In this document: positions 47,876 to 57,409 of the stretch, piece after piece
Position numbering within the stretch: the first letter of the stretch is position 1
How the letters are laid out: every line of letters starts with the position of its first letter
Assembly: GCA_001873065.1 (NCBI GenBank)
Contig: MNYM01000017.1
Span: 1-64,000 of the forward strand
Direction: 5' to 3'
Source of the DNA: Flavobacteriaceae bacterium CG2_30_31_66
GTDB taxonomy: Bacteria; Bacteroidota; Bacteroidia; Flavobacteriales; Flavobacteriaceae
Length of the DNA: 64,000 nucleotides
The notes under the pieces: generated by a model
Seen by the model: the letters and a program-made list of their open reading frames with translations, nothing else
What the model was told of the DNA's origin: nothing
Database searches by the model: none
Position numbers and translations under genes: made by a program

Positions 47876-49267
47876 CTAAAAAGCATTCTCATCCCGTTTA
47901 AAAATCATCCCCCAAGCAGTGGCAATCACAATCCGCACATCCAATAAAAAACTCCAGTTTTCAATATACCAAATATCGGCAGCAGCACGGTTTTTCATAT
48001 CTTTAATCAGCTTGGTTTCCCCACGATACCCATTGATTTGTGCCCAACCCGTCACACCCGGTTTGGCAAAATGACGCACCATAAACTTATCCACCAACAC
48101 ACGATACTCTTCTGTATGTTTCAGCATGTGGGGTCTGGGACCCACCAAAGACATATGATTGAACAATACATTCAAAATTTGCGGCAATTCGTCAATACTC
48201 GTTTTGCGCATAAAAGCACCAAAAGGCGTAATACGGGCATCACCTTTGGTTGCTTGCAACTGGTCGGAAACGGCATTGACAGTCATACTCCGAAATTTGA
48301 TACATGGAAAAGACTTGCCATCTTGACCTGTGCGTTGCTGTACAAAAAATACAGGGCCTTTGCTCGTCAATTTGATAATCAACGCAATAATAGGAAACAA
48401 CCAAGAAAAAATCAATAAAATAACCAATGAAGAAAACACCAAGTCAAACACCCGTTTGATGACACGGTTTGTAAAACTTTTCAAAGGCTCATCACGCAGT
48501 TTTAATATCGGAATGCTTTGCACATAGTCAATAGAAAACTTCTGCGACAAGTATTCTGAAAACTCCGGAATAATCCGTACCCGAATCATATGGTTGTCAG
48601 CATATTGAAACAATTCATTGATCAATTCTCCTTGATGGTGTGGCAAGGATATGATGATTTCATCCACAGCATGCTGCGATAAAAAGGGAAAAATACAGCT
48701 CAGTTTTCCTTTATAAAAATGTTGCTGTCTTTTTTTAATAGCTGCATCCGTAAACATCCCCACAATCTGAAAACCGTATTTAGGATTCACATAGATGCGA
48801 TCAATCAACTTAGACATGTTTCTATTCAACCCCACCAATACAATACGGTTGGTATTATGACCTCTTCTACGAAAATAACGCAAAAGGGTAAAGGCAGTCA
48901 TTCTCCAACAAAGTAACAGGATACTAAAAATAAGTACGGCACTTACAAAATACCCTCTGGAAAACTTAAAATTGGTACTAAAAAATAGCAAGCCTCCACT
49001 GACCAAGGTAAACACAAAAAGTACATAACTATTTTTAGCCACAATTTTATGCATGAAAAAGATGCGGGGTATTTCATACAAATCAAATTTCAAACTCAAC
49101 CCCAACCATAACAAAGCAGACCCTGCATACAAGTAATTATAAAATAGCGGATCGGGTACTTGCCCAGCAAACACCCAAAATTTGGCTACAATAAAGCCAA
49201 TCGTTAATAACAAAATATCTATGGAAGAGAACACTAGGGGGACAAAACGAGAACTTCCTTTTTTCAT
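47876..49267 (-). CDS. Undecaprenyl-phosphate sugar-1-phosphate transferase (WcaJ/WbaP type)
   Basis: A 463-residue initiating polyprenyl phosphoglycosyltransferase. Four N-terminal membrane helices, a CoA-binding-like Rossmann domain (VLVGLNRNMSKLIDRI), then the bacterial sugar transferase domain with a membrane-entry helix, CIKFRSM, KTSIDELPQILNVL, SLVGPRPH and KPGVTGWAQINGYRGET. It loads the first sugar phosphate on undecaprenyl phosphate to begin repeat-unit assembly. Full length. Confidence 0.94.
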   Translation of the reverse strand: MKKGSSRFVPLVFSSIDILLLTIGFIVAKFWVFAGQVPDPLFYNYLYAGSALLWLGLSLKFDLYEIPRIFFMHKIVAKNSYVLFVFTLVSGGLLFFSTNFKFSRGYFVSAVLIFSILLLCWRMTAFTLLRYFRRRGHNTNRIVLVGLNRNMSKLIDRIYVNPKYGFQIVGMFTDAAIKKRQQHFYKGKLSCIFPFLSQHAVDEIIISLPHHQGELINELFQYADNHMIRVRIIPEFSEYLSQKFSIDYVQSIPILKLRDEPLKSFTNRVIKRVFDLVFSSLVILLIFSWLFPIIALIIKLTSKGPVFFVQQRTGQDGKSFPCIKFRSMTVNAVSDQLQATKGDARITPFGAFMRKTSIDELPQILNVLFNHMSLVGPRPHMLKHTEEYRVLVDKFMVRHFAKPGVTGWAQINGYRGETKLIKDMKNRAAADIWYIENWSFLLDVRIVIATAWGMIFKRDENAF

Positions 49268-49286
49268 TGATTATTTTTTAGCAATG

Positions 49287-49317
49287 CAAAGATAGCTTTT
49301 TTAAGCTCACTAACAAA
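49287..49317 (-). promoter_or_regulatory. Promoter for the initiating transferase gene
   Basis: TTTG (plus 49314-49317), 19-base spacer and TATCTTTG (49287-49294) on the minus strand give a complete Bacteroidota promoter; leader about 13 bases. Confidence 0.7.
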
Positions 49318-49484
49318 TGGTCGTAAAAAGATTCAGGAACACTTTTGTATTTGCGCCCATCGATTTTCGATGTTCTATTAAAGAAAATCTTGAAGACTGA
49401 AAAGGCAAATAAATATTAAATAAAACAGTTGTAATTTATGCGAAAAAAAACTAATATTGTAAACTAAAATACACATAAAATTCT

Positions 49485-50948
49485 ATGCTTTTTAACTCAA
49501 TAGACTTTGCTATATTTTTACCAATAATTTTTATACTATATTGGTTTGTAACGGATAAGAACTTGAAACTGCAAAATTTTTTAGTAGTTATAGCAAGTTA
49601 TATATTCTATGGATGGTGGGACTGGAGATTTCTATCACTTATATTATTTAGCACCATTGTTGACTATGTAATAGGTCGAAAACTAAGAATGGAAGAAAAT
49701 CAAACAAACAGAAAAATATTACTTTGGACAAGTATTTTAGTTAATTTAGGTTTTCTTGTTTTTTTTAAGTACTATAATTTTTTTTTAGACAATTTTATAA
49801 CAGCTTTTACTTTCTTTGGGACAGACATAAAAGCAAATTCACTTAACATTATTTTGCCTGTAGGGATAAGTTTTTATACTTTTCAAACATTGAGCTATAC
49901 AATTGATGTATACAAAAGAAAACTAGAACCAACAAAAGACTTTATTGCCTTTTCAGCATTTGTAAGCTTCTTTCCGCAATTAGTTGCGGGACCAATTGAA
50001 AGAGCGACGCATTTGCTACCTCAATTTTATAAAAGACGAACTTTTGATTATTCAAAAGCTGTTGACGGAATGCGTCAAATTCTTTGGGGATTATTCAAGA
50101 AAATAGTAATTGCCGACAATTGTGCCGAATTTGCAAACCAAATATTCAATAATTCAGCAGATTTGAGTGGAAGCACATTAGTTGTTGGTGCTTTGTTTTT
50201 TACTTTTCAAATTTATGGTGATTTTTCCGGCTATTCAGACATTGCAATTGGAACTTCTCGTCTTTTCGGTTTTGATTTAATGAGAAACTTTAACTTTCCT
50301 TACTTTTCGAGAGATATTGCAGAATTTTGGAGACGTTGGCATATTTCGCTTTCAACATGGTTTAGAGATTATCTATATATCCCATTAGGAGGAAGTCATG
50401 GTGGTACTTGGATGAAAATTAGAAATACTTTTATCATTTTTATTGTCAGTGGATTTTGGCACGGGGCAAATTGGACGTTTATTGTTTGGGGAGCTTTAAA
50501 TGCGGTTTATTTTCTACCCATAATGTTAACAAAAAACAATCGAAAAAACTTGAACACGGTTGCGCAAGGAAAACTTTTACCAACATTAAGAGAATTTTTA
50601 CAAGTACTTTTAACTTTTAGTTTAGTAGTATTTTCTTGGATATTCTTTAGAGCTGAGAATATGGGACATGCATTGAGTTATATTGGTGGAATATTTTCAG
50701 GCGAAAATTTCTTTAATATTATTCCTAAAACTTGGGGTGGACGCATGCAGTCTGATTTTGCGTTTTCAATTTTAAGTATAGTTTTATTTATAATTATTGA
50801 ATGGATTGGTCGGGATAAGGAATATGGAATAGGATTTTTAAATGAGATTAAATTTCGAATTTTAAGATGGTGCTTATATGTTTTAATTGTTTTATTCATC
50901 ATAACCTTTGGAGGTAGTTCTCAAGATTTTATTTATTTTCAATTTTAG
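49485..50948 (+). CDS. MBOAT-family O-acyltransferase
   Basis: A 487-residue multi-pass inner-membrane acyltransferase like AlgI/DltB. Motifs: WWDWRFL, PQLVAGPIERA, RRWHISLSTWFRDYLYIPLGG and the active His in FWHGANWTFIVWGALNAVYF (about 326). It passes an acyl (usually acetyl) group across the membrane to a surface glycan. The SGNH-like protein nine bases downstream is the likely periplasmic transferase partner. Confidence 0.93.
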   Translation: MLFNSIDFAIFLPIIFILYWFVTDKNLKLQNFLVVIASYIFYGWWDWRFLSLILFSTIVDYVIGRKLRMEENQTNRKILLWTSILVNLGFLVFFKYYNFFLDNFITAFTFFGTDIKANSLNIILPVGISFYTFQTLSYTIDVYKRKLEPTKDFIAFSAFVSFFPQLVAGPIERATHLLPQFYKRRTFDYSKAVDGMRQILWGLFKKIVIADNCAEFANQIFNNSADLSGSTLVVGALFFTFQIYGDFSGYSDIAIGTSRLFGFDLMRNFNFPYFSRDIAEFWRRWHISLSTWFRDYLYIPLGGSHGGTWMKIRNTFIIFIVSGFWHGANWTFIVWGALNAVYFLPIMLTKNNRKNLNTVAQGKLLPTLREFLQVLLTFSLVVFSWIFFRAENMGHALSYIGGIFSGENFFNIIPKTWGGRMQSDFAFSILSIVLFIIIEWIGRDKEYGIGFLNEIKFRILRWCLYVLIVLFIITFGGSSQDFIYFQF

Positions 50949-50957
50949 ATGTAAATT

Positions 50958-51974
50958 ATGAAACGATTCATTACAAACATTATAGTATTTACAATACTTT
51001 TATATTTCACAGCTGCATTTTTTGATAAAATTATTTCAATTGGACTCATGAAGAGTGAAACAAAAATATTTTATAGTTTAAAAAATATAAATGAGGGGAA
51101 AATTAATGCTGATATTATAATTAATGGAAGTTCAAAAGCATTTAAGCAGGTTGATCCTGTTATTATTGATACTATATTAGGTGTTAATTCTTATAATTTA
51201 GGACTAGATGGTGGCCCATTTATACCTCAAAGAGCACAATATGAGATTTATAAGTTAAAAAACATCAAGCCTAAAGTAATAATACAAATAGTAAGTAATG
51301 GAACACTAAGGAGTTTAAAAGATGGTTTTAAAGACCCTATTAAATTTGCACCATTTTTAAATATTAGTGAAGTAAAGAAAAACATGAAGCTAACGGGTAG
51401 TTTTAATTATTGGGATTACCATATTCCAATGCTAAGATATTCATATTTTCCTTTTGAGATAATAACAGGTACTCTGTCCTTCTTTAATATTCAATTATTT
51501 AAAACTAAAGATTTAAAAGGATATTCTCCTGAAAATAAATTTTGGTCAGAGAAGTCCCAAGATAAAATAGGTATTTCAAACAAAATAAAAGAGATAGAAA
51601 ACTCTAATAATCTTCAAAAAGTTGACATATTTACATCTTTAGACAGCATTTCTTGCGAAAATTTTGAGAGTTTTATAGCTGAATGTAGAAAAGATAAAAT
51701 CAATGTTATTTTAGTTTATCCCCCAATTTATACAGAGGCGGACAAAACTATTAAACATATAGAATACTTCGATAAAATTGCTAAAAAATACAATATTCCT
51801 TTTCTTAATTATTCTCGCGACTCTCTTTTAGTATATAATAGAAACTATTTTTACAACTCTCAACACTTAAATATTAAGGGTGCTTCAGTTTTTACAAAGA
51901 AACTATCAGAAGATATTAAATCTTTAACAAACAATACTTTAAATAGAAATAAAAAAAAGATTAAAGTTAATTAA
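50958..51974 (+). CDS. SGNH-like membrane-anchored protein (partner of the MBOAT acyltransferase)
   Basis: A 338-residue protein with one N-terminal membrane helix (about 5-25) and a periplasmic domain. NGSSKA (about 56-61) is the nucleophile-type block and NSQHLNIKGA near residue 305 the distal His block of an SGNH fold; a catalytic Asp before the His is not clear. The middle is poorly conserved. The tight link to the MBOAT gene suggests transfer of an acyl group to polysaccharide. I do not recognise a specific family name. Confidence 0.65.
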   Translation: MKRFITNIIVFTILLYFTAAFFDKIISIGLMKSETKIFYSLKNINEGKINADIIINGSSKAFKQVDPVIIDTILGVNSYNLGLDGGPFIPQRAQYEIYKLKNIKPKVIIQIVSNGTLRSLKDGFKDPIKFAPFLNISEVKKNMKLTGSFNYWDYHIPMLRYSYFPFEIITGTLSFFNIQLFKTKDLKGYSPENKFWSEKSQDKIGISNKIKEIENSNNLQKVDIFTSLDSISCENFESFIAECRKDKINVILVYPPIYTEADKTIKHIEYFDKIAKKYNIPFLNYSRDSLLVYNRNYFYNSQHLNIKGASVFTKKLSEDIKSLTNNTLNRNKKKIKVN

Positions 51975-52217
51975 AGTTTATCGATTCTTCAATAAACATA
52001 TAATTCAATAAGACTGCAATATCTGATTTTTAATAATAAAGGATTTTTATAAACTTGTTCCTTTAAATTATTTTAACAAATATAAGTTCACTATTTATTG
52101 TTCTATCATATTTAAAGTGTTTTTAAATTTAAAAAAGCGAGATTTAAAAACAAAGAAAGTAGTAAATTCAGTATATTAACATACTGATTTATAATATTTT
52201 AACTAAATTATCTACTT
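51975..52217. other. AT-rich gap without supported gene
   Basis: Very AT-rich sequence between the SGNH-like gene and the transposase remnant. I see no terminator, promoter or frame. Confidence 0.4.
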
Positions 52218-52397
52218 ATGATTTCTTCAAATAAAATTACTGAAATTTACTTTATTACAGACGAATTTCATAAAGAATTTGAAAAAGCAAAGCTGGGTCG
52301 TATTCTTGATTGTGAAACTGGTTTAATCGCTTATTCTTTTTTTGACAAAAAACCTTCTTTAAATATAGAAATTGTCAAAAATGGAATTAATGCTTAA
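52218..52397 (+). pseudogene. Transposase remnant (IS982-like)
   Basis: A 59-codon frame starting MISSNKITEIYF. The KITEIYFITDEFHKEF part resembles the N-terminus of IS982-type transposases; then the sequence jumps to GLIAYSFFDKKPSLNIEIV, which looks like the end of a transposase. The catalytic DDE core is missing, so this is most likely an internally deleted remnant. The family is an estimate from a short match. Confidence 0.4.
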
Positions 52398-52424
52398 ATA
52401 AAACTCAAGTTAATTTATAGCAAA

Positions 52425-53153
52425 TTATTCTTTTCCTTTAAGGAATACTTTTAACAGTAAATATAAAAAAAAAGGCCCATAATACAAATAGCGACGCCAC
52501 ATTCTTTTGGGCTCTTTCACCAAACGTATAAACCATTCCAATTTTAAGTCTATCCAAAATTGACTAGGTCTTTTTACGGTACCTGCATAAAAATCAAAAA
52601 CAGCACCTATGGCACAAATTGTATTGGTTTCTAAAAATTGCTTATTATTTGCAGCCCATTTTTCTTGTTTGGGAGCGGTCATCCCTACAAACAACACGTC
52701 AGGCTTTACTGCATTGACAGCTGCAATCATTTGGTCATTATCTTCCTTCGAGAATGTTGGTTTGTAGGGAGGCGAAAAAGTAGCAACGTTAATATTGGGA
52801 TATTCAATGTGAATACGTTTTTTAATTTTTGACAAGGTATTTTCAGAAGCACCCAAATACATACAACTCCCAGATTTTTCCTGCAAACTTTCCAATAAAT
52901 ACTGGTGAATGTCAGCCCCTGCAATTTTTTTAATGCGTTGTTTTTTTAACAATCTAGCAGCAATGACAATACCCACCCCATCAGGTAACAGAATATCCGA
53001 GTCTTGTAGTGCTTTTTTAAATTGGTAATCACTTTCTGCAATGCAATACGAATATTGATTGATGGTGGTAATCAATTGTCTCTCTGTAAAATCAATACGA
53101 AGTATATCATCAGTAAATACTTGGTATTCTAATAGTGGGATTGTTTTTAGCAT
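52425..53153 (-). CDS. WecG/TagA/CpsF-family glycosyltransferase
   Basis: A 242-residue GT26 enzyme. Motifs: LLPDGVGIVIAARLL with the proposed catalytic Asp, GADIHQYLLES, LFVGMTAPKQEKWA and the C-terminal FDFYAGTVKRPSQFW...EWFIRLVKEPKRMWRRY. It adds a sugar (ManNAc-type or glucose in known members) to the lipid-linked first sugar. Last gene of the leftward glycan cluster, 44 bases after the acyltransferase. Confidence 0.92.
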   Translation of the reverse strand: MLKTIPLLEYQVFTDDILRIDFTERQLITTINQYSYCIAESDYQFKKALQDSDILLPDGVGIVIAARLLKKQRIKKIAGADIHQYLLESLQEKSGSCMYLGASENTLSKIKKRIHIEYPNINVATFSPPYKPTFSKEDNDQMIAAVNAVKPDVLFVGMTAPKQEKWAANNKQFLETNTICAIGAVFDFYAGTVKRPSQFWIDLKLEWFIRLVKEPKRMWRRYLYYGPFFLYLLLKVFLKGKE

Positions 53154-53196
53154 ATTAATATTTTTTCATAAAACATTTACGTTAAAAAGCCCTAAA

Positions 53197-53727
53197 CTAA
53201 ATACTTTTTAGTTTTTCTTCATGTTGTAAAATCTCATTTTCTATAAATCTATATTTTATAAACTTAGCAGGCGAGCCTGCGACTATCGTATACTTTCTAA
53301 CATCTTTTGTTACAACACTTCCTGCTGCAATTATACTTCCCTTTTCAATTTTTACTCCTGACATAATTATAGACCCATAACCAATCCAAACATCATCCTC
53401 TATTTCTACCTGTGAACCTAAACCGTGCCAACTATAATCTGCATCTCTTATCTGACTTGCTAATCTGACAGGGGTGCCAATTTCTTTATAATTATGATCA
53501 TATTTACCAACAAAAGCAACGTTATTTCCAATCAAAACATTATTTCCAATTGTAGCATCACATTCAATTTGCGAATACCTGCCAATATAAAAATTATCAC
53601 CTATTTTAATGTGACTTTTTGCCCAGAGTACAACTCCTCTTCCTGCATGAAAATTTTTTCCAAACTCATATTTTCGCCAAATCGTGTTTTTAAATATATA
53701 TAATTTAAGATTTTTTAAGATTTTCAT
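53197..53727 (-). CDS. Left-handed beta-helix acyltransferase
   Basis: A 176-residue hexapeptide-repeat O-/N-acyltransferase. The repeats (IKIGDNFYIGRYSQIECDATIGNN, VEIEDDVWIGYGSIIMSGVKIEKGSIIAAGSVVTKD) form the parallel beta-helix, ending in IVAGSPAKFIKYR. Closest to maltose/galactoside acetyltransferase-like xenobiotic types. It likely acetylates a glycan residue. The start overlaps the preceding gene's stop as ATGA. Confidence 0.85.
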   Translation of the reverse strand: MKILKNLKLYIFKNTIWRKYEFGKNFHAGRGVVLWAKSHIKIGDNFYIGRYSQIECDATIGNNVLIGNNVAFVGKYDHNYKEIGTPVRLASQIRDADYSWHGLGSQVEIEDDVWIGYGSIIMSGVKIEKGSIIAAGSVVTKDVRKYTIVAGSPAKFIKYRFIENEILQHEEKLKSI

Positions 53728-54671
53728 TTTTTAAAAATTTTTGTACTTAATTCTTCTTTAATTTGTAAAATCCCATTAACCGTAAACATTAATTTAAACC
53801 TATGTAAAAGCTTGTATTTTTTTGAAAAATATTTTAAAAATCGAATATCTGAATCATCAAGGTGTATTAACTTTTCAAAATTAAATAAATTTTTAGATTC
53901 ATAATCTAATTTACTTTTGTAAGCTGAGATGCCTCCTGAATAATGAGTAGCATTTGATGAATTACCAATATTTTGTACTTTTGATAAAACAGGAAAAATT
54001 GATTTTTTCCCTTCTAAAAAATTATTAAACACCCACCTGATGTACCAAGAACTAATTTTACCATCTAATGTTTTTAATAGCATTCCAGGGGCATCTTCTC
54101 CTATGCTTTTTTTAAATTTATTTAGTATGTTAGAATTTTCTGAAATATATTTTTCCATACTTTCAATATCAAAAAAGTTTTCATTCCAACATCTTTTCCA
54201 AGTTGCCCAACCCCAGGGAAAACACCTGCTATGAAGATAATATGAATCTAGATCAATTTTTTTTACATATGGTGAATATCCGTTAACAGTATAGATTGAA
54301 TTGTTGTTTGAAAAATAATCCAATGCTCCATTCATAAAACTTAAAAAATTAGAAGTAGTAACCAAGTCATCTTCCAAAACAATAACCCTTTCATACTGTT
54401 GTAATAGTGTTGTAACACCTGAAATTATAGAATTTGCCAAGCCTTTATTCTCATTAGATTCAAAAATTATAATTTTTTTAAAACCAGTAACTGTTTTTAA
54501 AAATAATCTAAGTTCTTGTATTTTTTTTTTACTTTCTTCGTTTTTAGGTCCATCTGAAAAAATAAACAATTCACTTTCTTTGGCAAGAAAGTTTTTTTGC
54601 AGTGCAGCTATATTTTGTTGGGTCTCTTCCAAACGATTGTAGGTAAAAAGAGCTATTGGAGCTAATGTCAT
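53724..54671 (-). CDS. GT-A glycosyltransferase (GT2-like)
   Basis: A 315-residue cytoplasmic transferase. ALFTYNRLEETQQNIAAL opens the nucleotide-binding fold; VIVLEDDLVTTSNFL carries the EDD metal motif; SRCFPWGWATWKRCW is a conserved acceptor-side segment of this group. It resembles glycosyltransferases that start with 'P(V)ALFTYNR' in capsule clusters. Donor unknown. Confidence 0.8.
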   Translation of the reverse strand: MTLAPIALFTYNRLEETQQNIAALQKNFLAKESELFIFSDGPKNEESKKKIQELRLFLKTVTGFKKIIIFESNENKGLANSIISGVTTLLQQYERVIVLEDDLVTTSNFLSFMNGALDYFSNNNSIYTVNGYSPYVKKIDLDSYYLHSRCFPWGWATWKRCWNENFFDIESMEKYISENSNILNKFKKSIGEDAPGMLLKTLDGKISSWYIRWVFNNFLEGKKSIFPVLSKVQNIGNSSNATHYSGGISAYKSKLDYESKNLFNFEKLIHLDDSDIRFLKYFSKKYKLLHRFKLMFTVNGILQIKEELSTKIFKK

Positions 54672-54701
54672 ACCATAAAATTTTTCATAGTTTAAATATT
54701 T

Positions 54702-55616
54702 TTACCAATAACAGCCATCCTCGACTTTAGTGGCATCTTTAATAACATCCTCATCACTAGGCACTATAAAATGCTCATTGATAATATCCTTAAATTTTGG
54801 GTTATCTACCCAACGCTTTCCCTTTATACCAAATAACATTTGGGTAGGTCCCCCCATATGAATGGCTTTTTTACCCATTCTTTTAATATGCGCTGCCAAT
54901 GGAAAACCATAAGCACCAGCGCCAATAATAGCAATGTCAAAATCTTTTTGATCAATTTGCTTTTTCATAAAATCCAAGGCTTCAAACCAATCCTTAAACG
55001 CTACTTTATTCCCTGCCAAGGTTTGTACAGCCTTGATAGTTTGTAAGGATGCAAATGCAGGTAATACGCGTGGGTCTCTAAACAACAACGTTCTTTTATT
55101 ATGGTATTGCTGTTCAATGGTTTTATTAAAAGGGTGTATGACCAATACTTTTTTGCCCTCTAAAGCTTCCGACCAAGGATTTTTCTGCAAATAGGGCTCT
55201 AAGGCATCTAATTTTACAATAGTTGATTTTTTAAAATGAGATACTAAGAAACGTTCTTCAAACCGCCAAGAACCCAATACATCCAATAATTTCATATCTT
55301 GGTACATTAACTCAGAAAACCGTGTGATGGTTTGAGAATTAGACGGAAAAAACCCAGAAAGTATTTTCATATTGGAAAACTCCTTCGTAGTTGCATTATA
55401 ATTCATCATTTTTTTAAGCACTCCTTTCAAAAAAAATGGCGTATTTGGGTAAATAATAGCTTTGATCTCAGTAGAACCAAAACGGGCTATCATACAAGGG
55501 TCTTGAGACACTAAATGTTCTTTAATAATGCTGCCTGCCTCAATGCTACTTGTCGGTTTCAAATGAATGGTTGACTTTACTATTTTGTGAAGTATTTGTG
55601 ATAATTTTGAACTCAT
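54702..55616 (-). CDS. GT-D-like glycosyltransferase-family protein (copy 1)
   Basis: A 304-residue protein of an uncharacterised family seen in surface glycan clusters. ARFGSTE (44-50) resembles the RFGDGE-type loop of GT-D fold transferases (DUF1792), followed by GSWR, KVLVIHPF and IIGAGAYGFPLAAHIKRMGKKAIHMGG with a Rossmann-like look. The acidic pair expected in GT-D is partly altered (RFGSTE). It has a clear paralogue at 61652-62638. Function is inferred from fold hints and context only. Confidence 0.55.
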   Translation of the reverse strand: MSSKLSQILHKIVKSTIHLKPTSSIEAGSIIKEHLVSQDPCMIARFGSTEIKAIIYPNTPFFLKGVLKKMMNYNATTKEFSNMKILSGFFPSNSQTITRFSELMYQDMKLLDVLGSWRFEERFLVSHFKKSTIVKLDALEPYLQKNPWSEALEGKKVLVIHPFNKTIEQQYHNKRTLLFRDPRVLPAFASLQTIKAVQTLAGNKVAFKDWFEALDFMKKQIDQKDFDIAIIGAGAYGFPLAAHIKRMGKKAIHMGGPTQMLFGIKGKRWVDNPKFKDIINEHFIVPSDEDVIKDATKVEDGCYW

Positions 55617-55622
55617 ACGATA

Positions 55623-56516
55623 CTACTTTTTATTTTTAAAAAAACTAATGATAGGATTGTAGATCCATCTGTTATAAGCATTGGGTAATAATGTAAATAA
55701 AAATAGCATTGTTTCAAAAAAACCAATGATTTTTATAGAAAACTTTATTGGGTTTAAAGGCTTTTTTGCCAACTTCTCTAATTCTGGCGCATCTAAAGAA
55801 AATAACGTTATCAAATTATTTTTTAATAAAGGTATGCCATGAATATTGGTATTTACAGAAACAACATGCATATTAACATCTCGTACCGCATTAAACTGCC
55901 TTACATCCCAATCACTTCTATTAGAATGAAAATAATACACATTTTTAGGCTCTTTAATAAACTCTTTAATAGTATAATACTTATTTATAATTGGATTGTG
56001 TTGTTCTCTAAAAATCAATGGGTCTATAGCAGCTGATGATGTCTCTAATAAATCGTGCAAATAAAATTGATTGTTAAAGGCATAAATTCGGCTTACGTTC
56101 AAGAGACTACCCAATAATACGGCTAAATACCCCCCAGCAGAGCTTCCAATAAAATAGGAGGTATACCCTTTAACCTCCTTTTCTAAAAATTCGGCTAACT
56201 TTTCTAAAGAATTCAACTGATTATTAATGCCATGCAAATACCACTGCTTATAAATATCCCGTATAAAAATATGTTTGGTGGCTTTTGGATGTTTCAAATT
56301 CCACCATTCAAATCGATTTTTATCTAAAATAGCCTTTTTAAAAGTTTCCTCAGTATTAGGGTAATAGATATAATTACTTGCAAAATATACCGCACAAATT
56401 GGATCTTCATCTCCAACCTTTTTATCATCTTCTACAATCACATAATTATCAAGTGCTCTGGCTTTTTGCACAATAGCACTATCTACTTGAAATACTTCTT
56501 CTTTTAACTTTTCCAT
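55623..56516 (-). CDS. Alpha/beta-hydrolase-like protein of a glycan cluster
   Basis: A 297-residue protein with a nucleophile elbow GSSAGG (Ser126), preceded by strand YTSYFI and helix. RDIYKQWYLHGI and IHGIPLLKNN are candidate further active-site parts; the latter His may complete the triad. A C-terminal hydrophobic part (about 255-285) could bind the membrane. It may be a deacylase or acyltransferase acting on the glycan, or a lipid-linked intermediate; no specific function can be given. It overlaps the preceding GT2 gene by 13 bases. Confidence 0.5.
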   Translation of the reverse strand: MEKLKEEVFQVDSAIVQKARALDNYVIVEDDKKVGDEDPICAVYFASNYIYYPNTEETFKKAILDKNRFEWWNLKHPKATKHIFIRDIYKQWYLHGINNQLNSLEKLAEFLEKEVKGYTSYFIGSSAGGYLAVLLGSLLNVSRIYAFNNQFYLHDLLETSSAAIDPLIFREQHNPIINKYYTIKEFIKEPKNVYYFHSNRSDWDVRQFNAVRDVNMHVVSVNTNIHGIPLLKNNLITLFSLDAPELEKLAKKPLNPIKFSIKIIGFFETMLFLFTLLPNAYNRWIYNPIISFFKNKK

Positions 56517-57355
56517 AAGCTTGGGAATAAAACACGGATATGAATGGTAATGAAATTTTTAACAGCTTTGAACAACCCAAAATGTCTGTTGATATAAATG
56601 GTATAATAGTAGGGGTGGCTATTTCCTAAAGGCGAATACAATGATTGTATCCTTTTTGTTAAGGAAACTTCAGGAAGACACCACTTTGGTAGAGACGCAT
56701 TCTTACTACAATGACCAATAAACTCCTGAGAAGTATAAGATTTAATTCCTTTTTTATTGGCTCTCAAGGCATAATCATGATCGCCCAAAGAATGTGGGAA
56801 AATAGGATCTATAAAACCCACTATTGTAAATACATATTCCGGAATCAATACACAATTTCCATTAATTATAGTACATTCTTGCAATTCTTTTATTTTTAAT
56901 TCATTGGGGTAATATACTTTTCCTTTCATATTCCCTCCACCATAACTAATACTATTTGAATGCTTTTCACTTTCAAACACACCACAAATAATACCTTTTT
57001 CTTCAGATTGATTAGCACAATTTAACAAATGTAATATTGCATTCTCATACAAAACCACATCATCATTTAACCATAAATAATAATCAAAATTTTGACCTGA
57101 GGCAACAGCTTCTTGCCATGCCAAGTGCATGCCTCTATTCCAATATAAGCTACCAGTTCCCAAAACCAAATGTACCACTGGGAATTGCTCAGCAACAGCT
57201 TTACCTGTACCGTCGGTTGAGGCATCATCTACCAAAAATACCTGAAATTCATATTCACTACCAAGTGCTTTTTGAGCAAATAGATAGGAAAGACATTTCA
57301 ACGTTAAGTTTTTTCTGTTGTGGGAAGTAATAAGTATGGCAATTTTTAACATCAT
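56504..57355 (-). CDS. Family 2 glycosyltransferase
   Basis: A 283-residue GT2 enzyme: IAILITSHNRKNLTLKCL, VFLVDDASTDGTG, NRGMHLAWQEA, LWLNDDVVLYE with the DD metal motif, and SLGDHDYALRANKKG. Resembles rhamnosyltransferase-type GT2 proteins. The start is ATGATG; the second ATG (57352) is equally possible. Part of the leftward polysaccharide cluster. Confidence 0.9.
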   Translation of the reverse strand: MMLKIAILITSHNRKNLTLKCLSYLFAQKALGSEYEFQVFLVDDASTDGTGKAVAEQFPVVHLVLGTGSLYWNRGMHLAWQEAVASGQNFDYYLWLNDDVVLYENAILHLLNCANQSEEKGIICGVFESEKHSNSISYGGGNMKGKVYYPNELKIKELQECTIINGNCVLIPEYVFTIVGFIDPIFPHSLGDHDYALRANKKGIKSYTSQEFIGHCSKNASLPKWCLPEVSLTKRIQSLYSPLGNSHPYYYTIYINRHFGLFKAVKNFITIHIRVLFPSLWKS

Positions 57356-57409
57356 TAAATAGAATTAATTTTTACTAATATGGTAATAACAAAGCGAATA
57401 TGTATGCAG

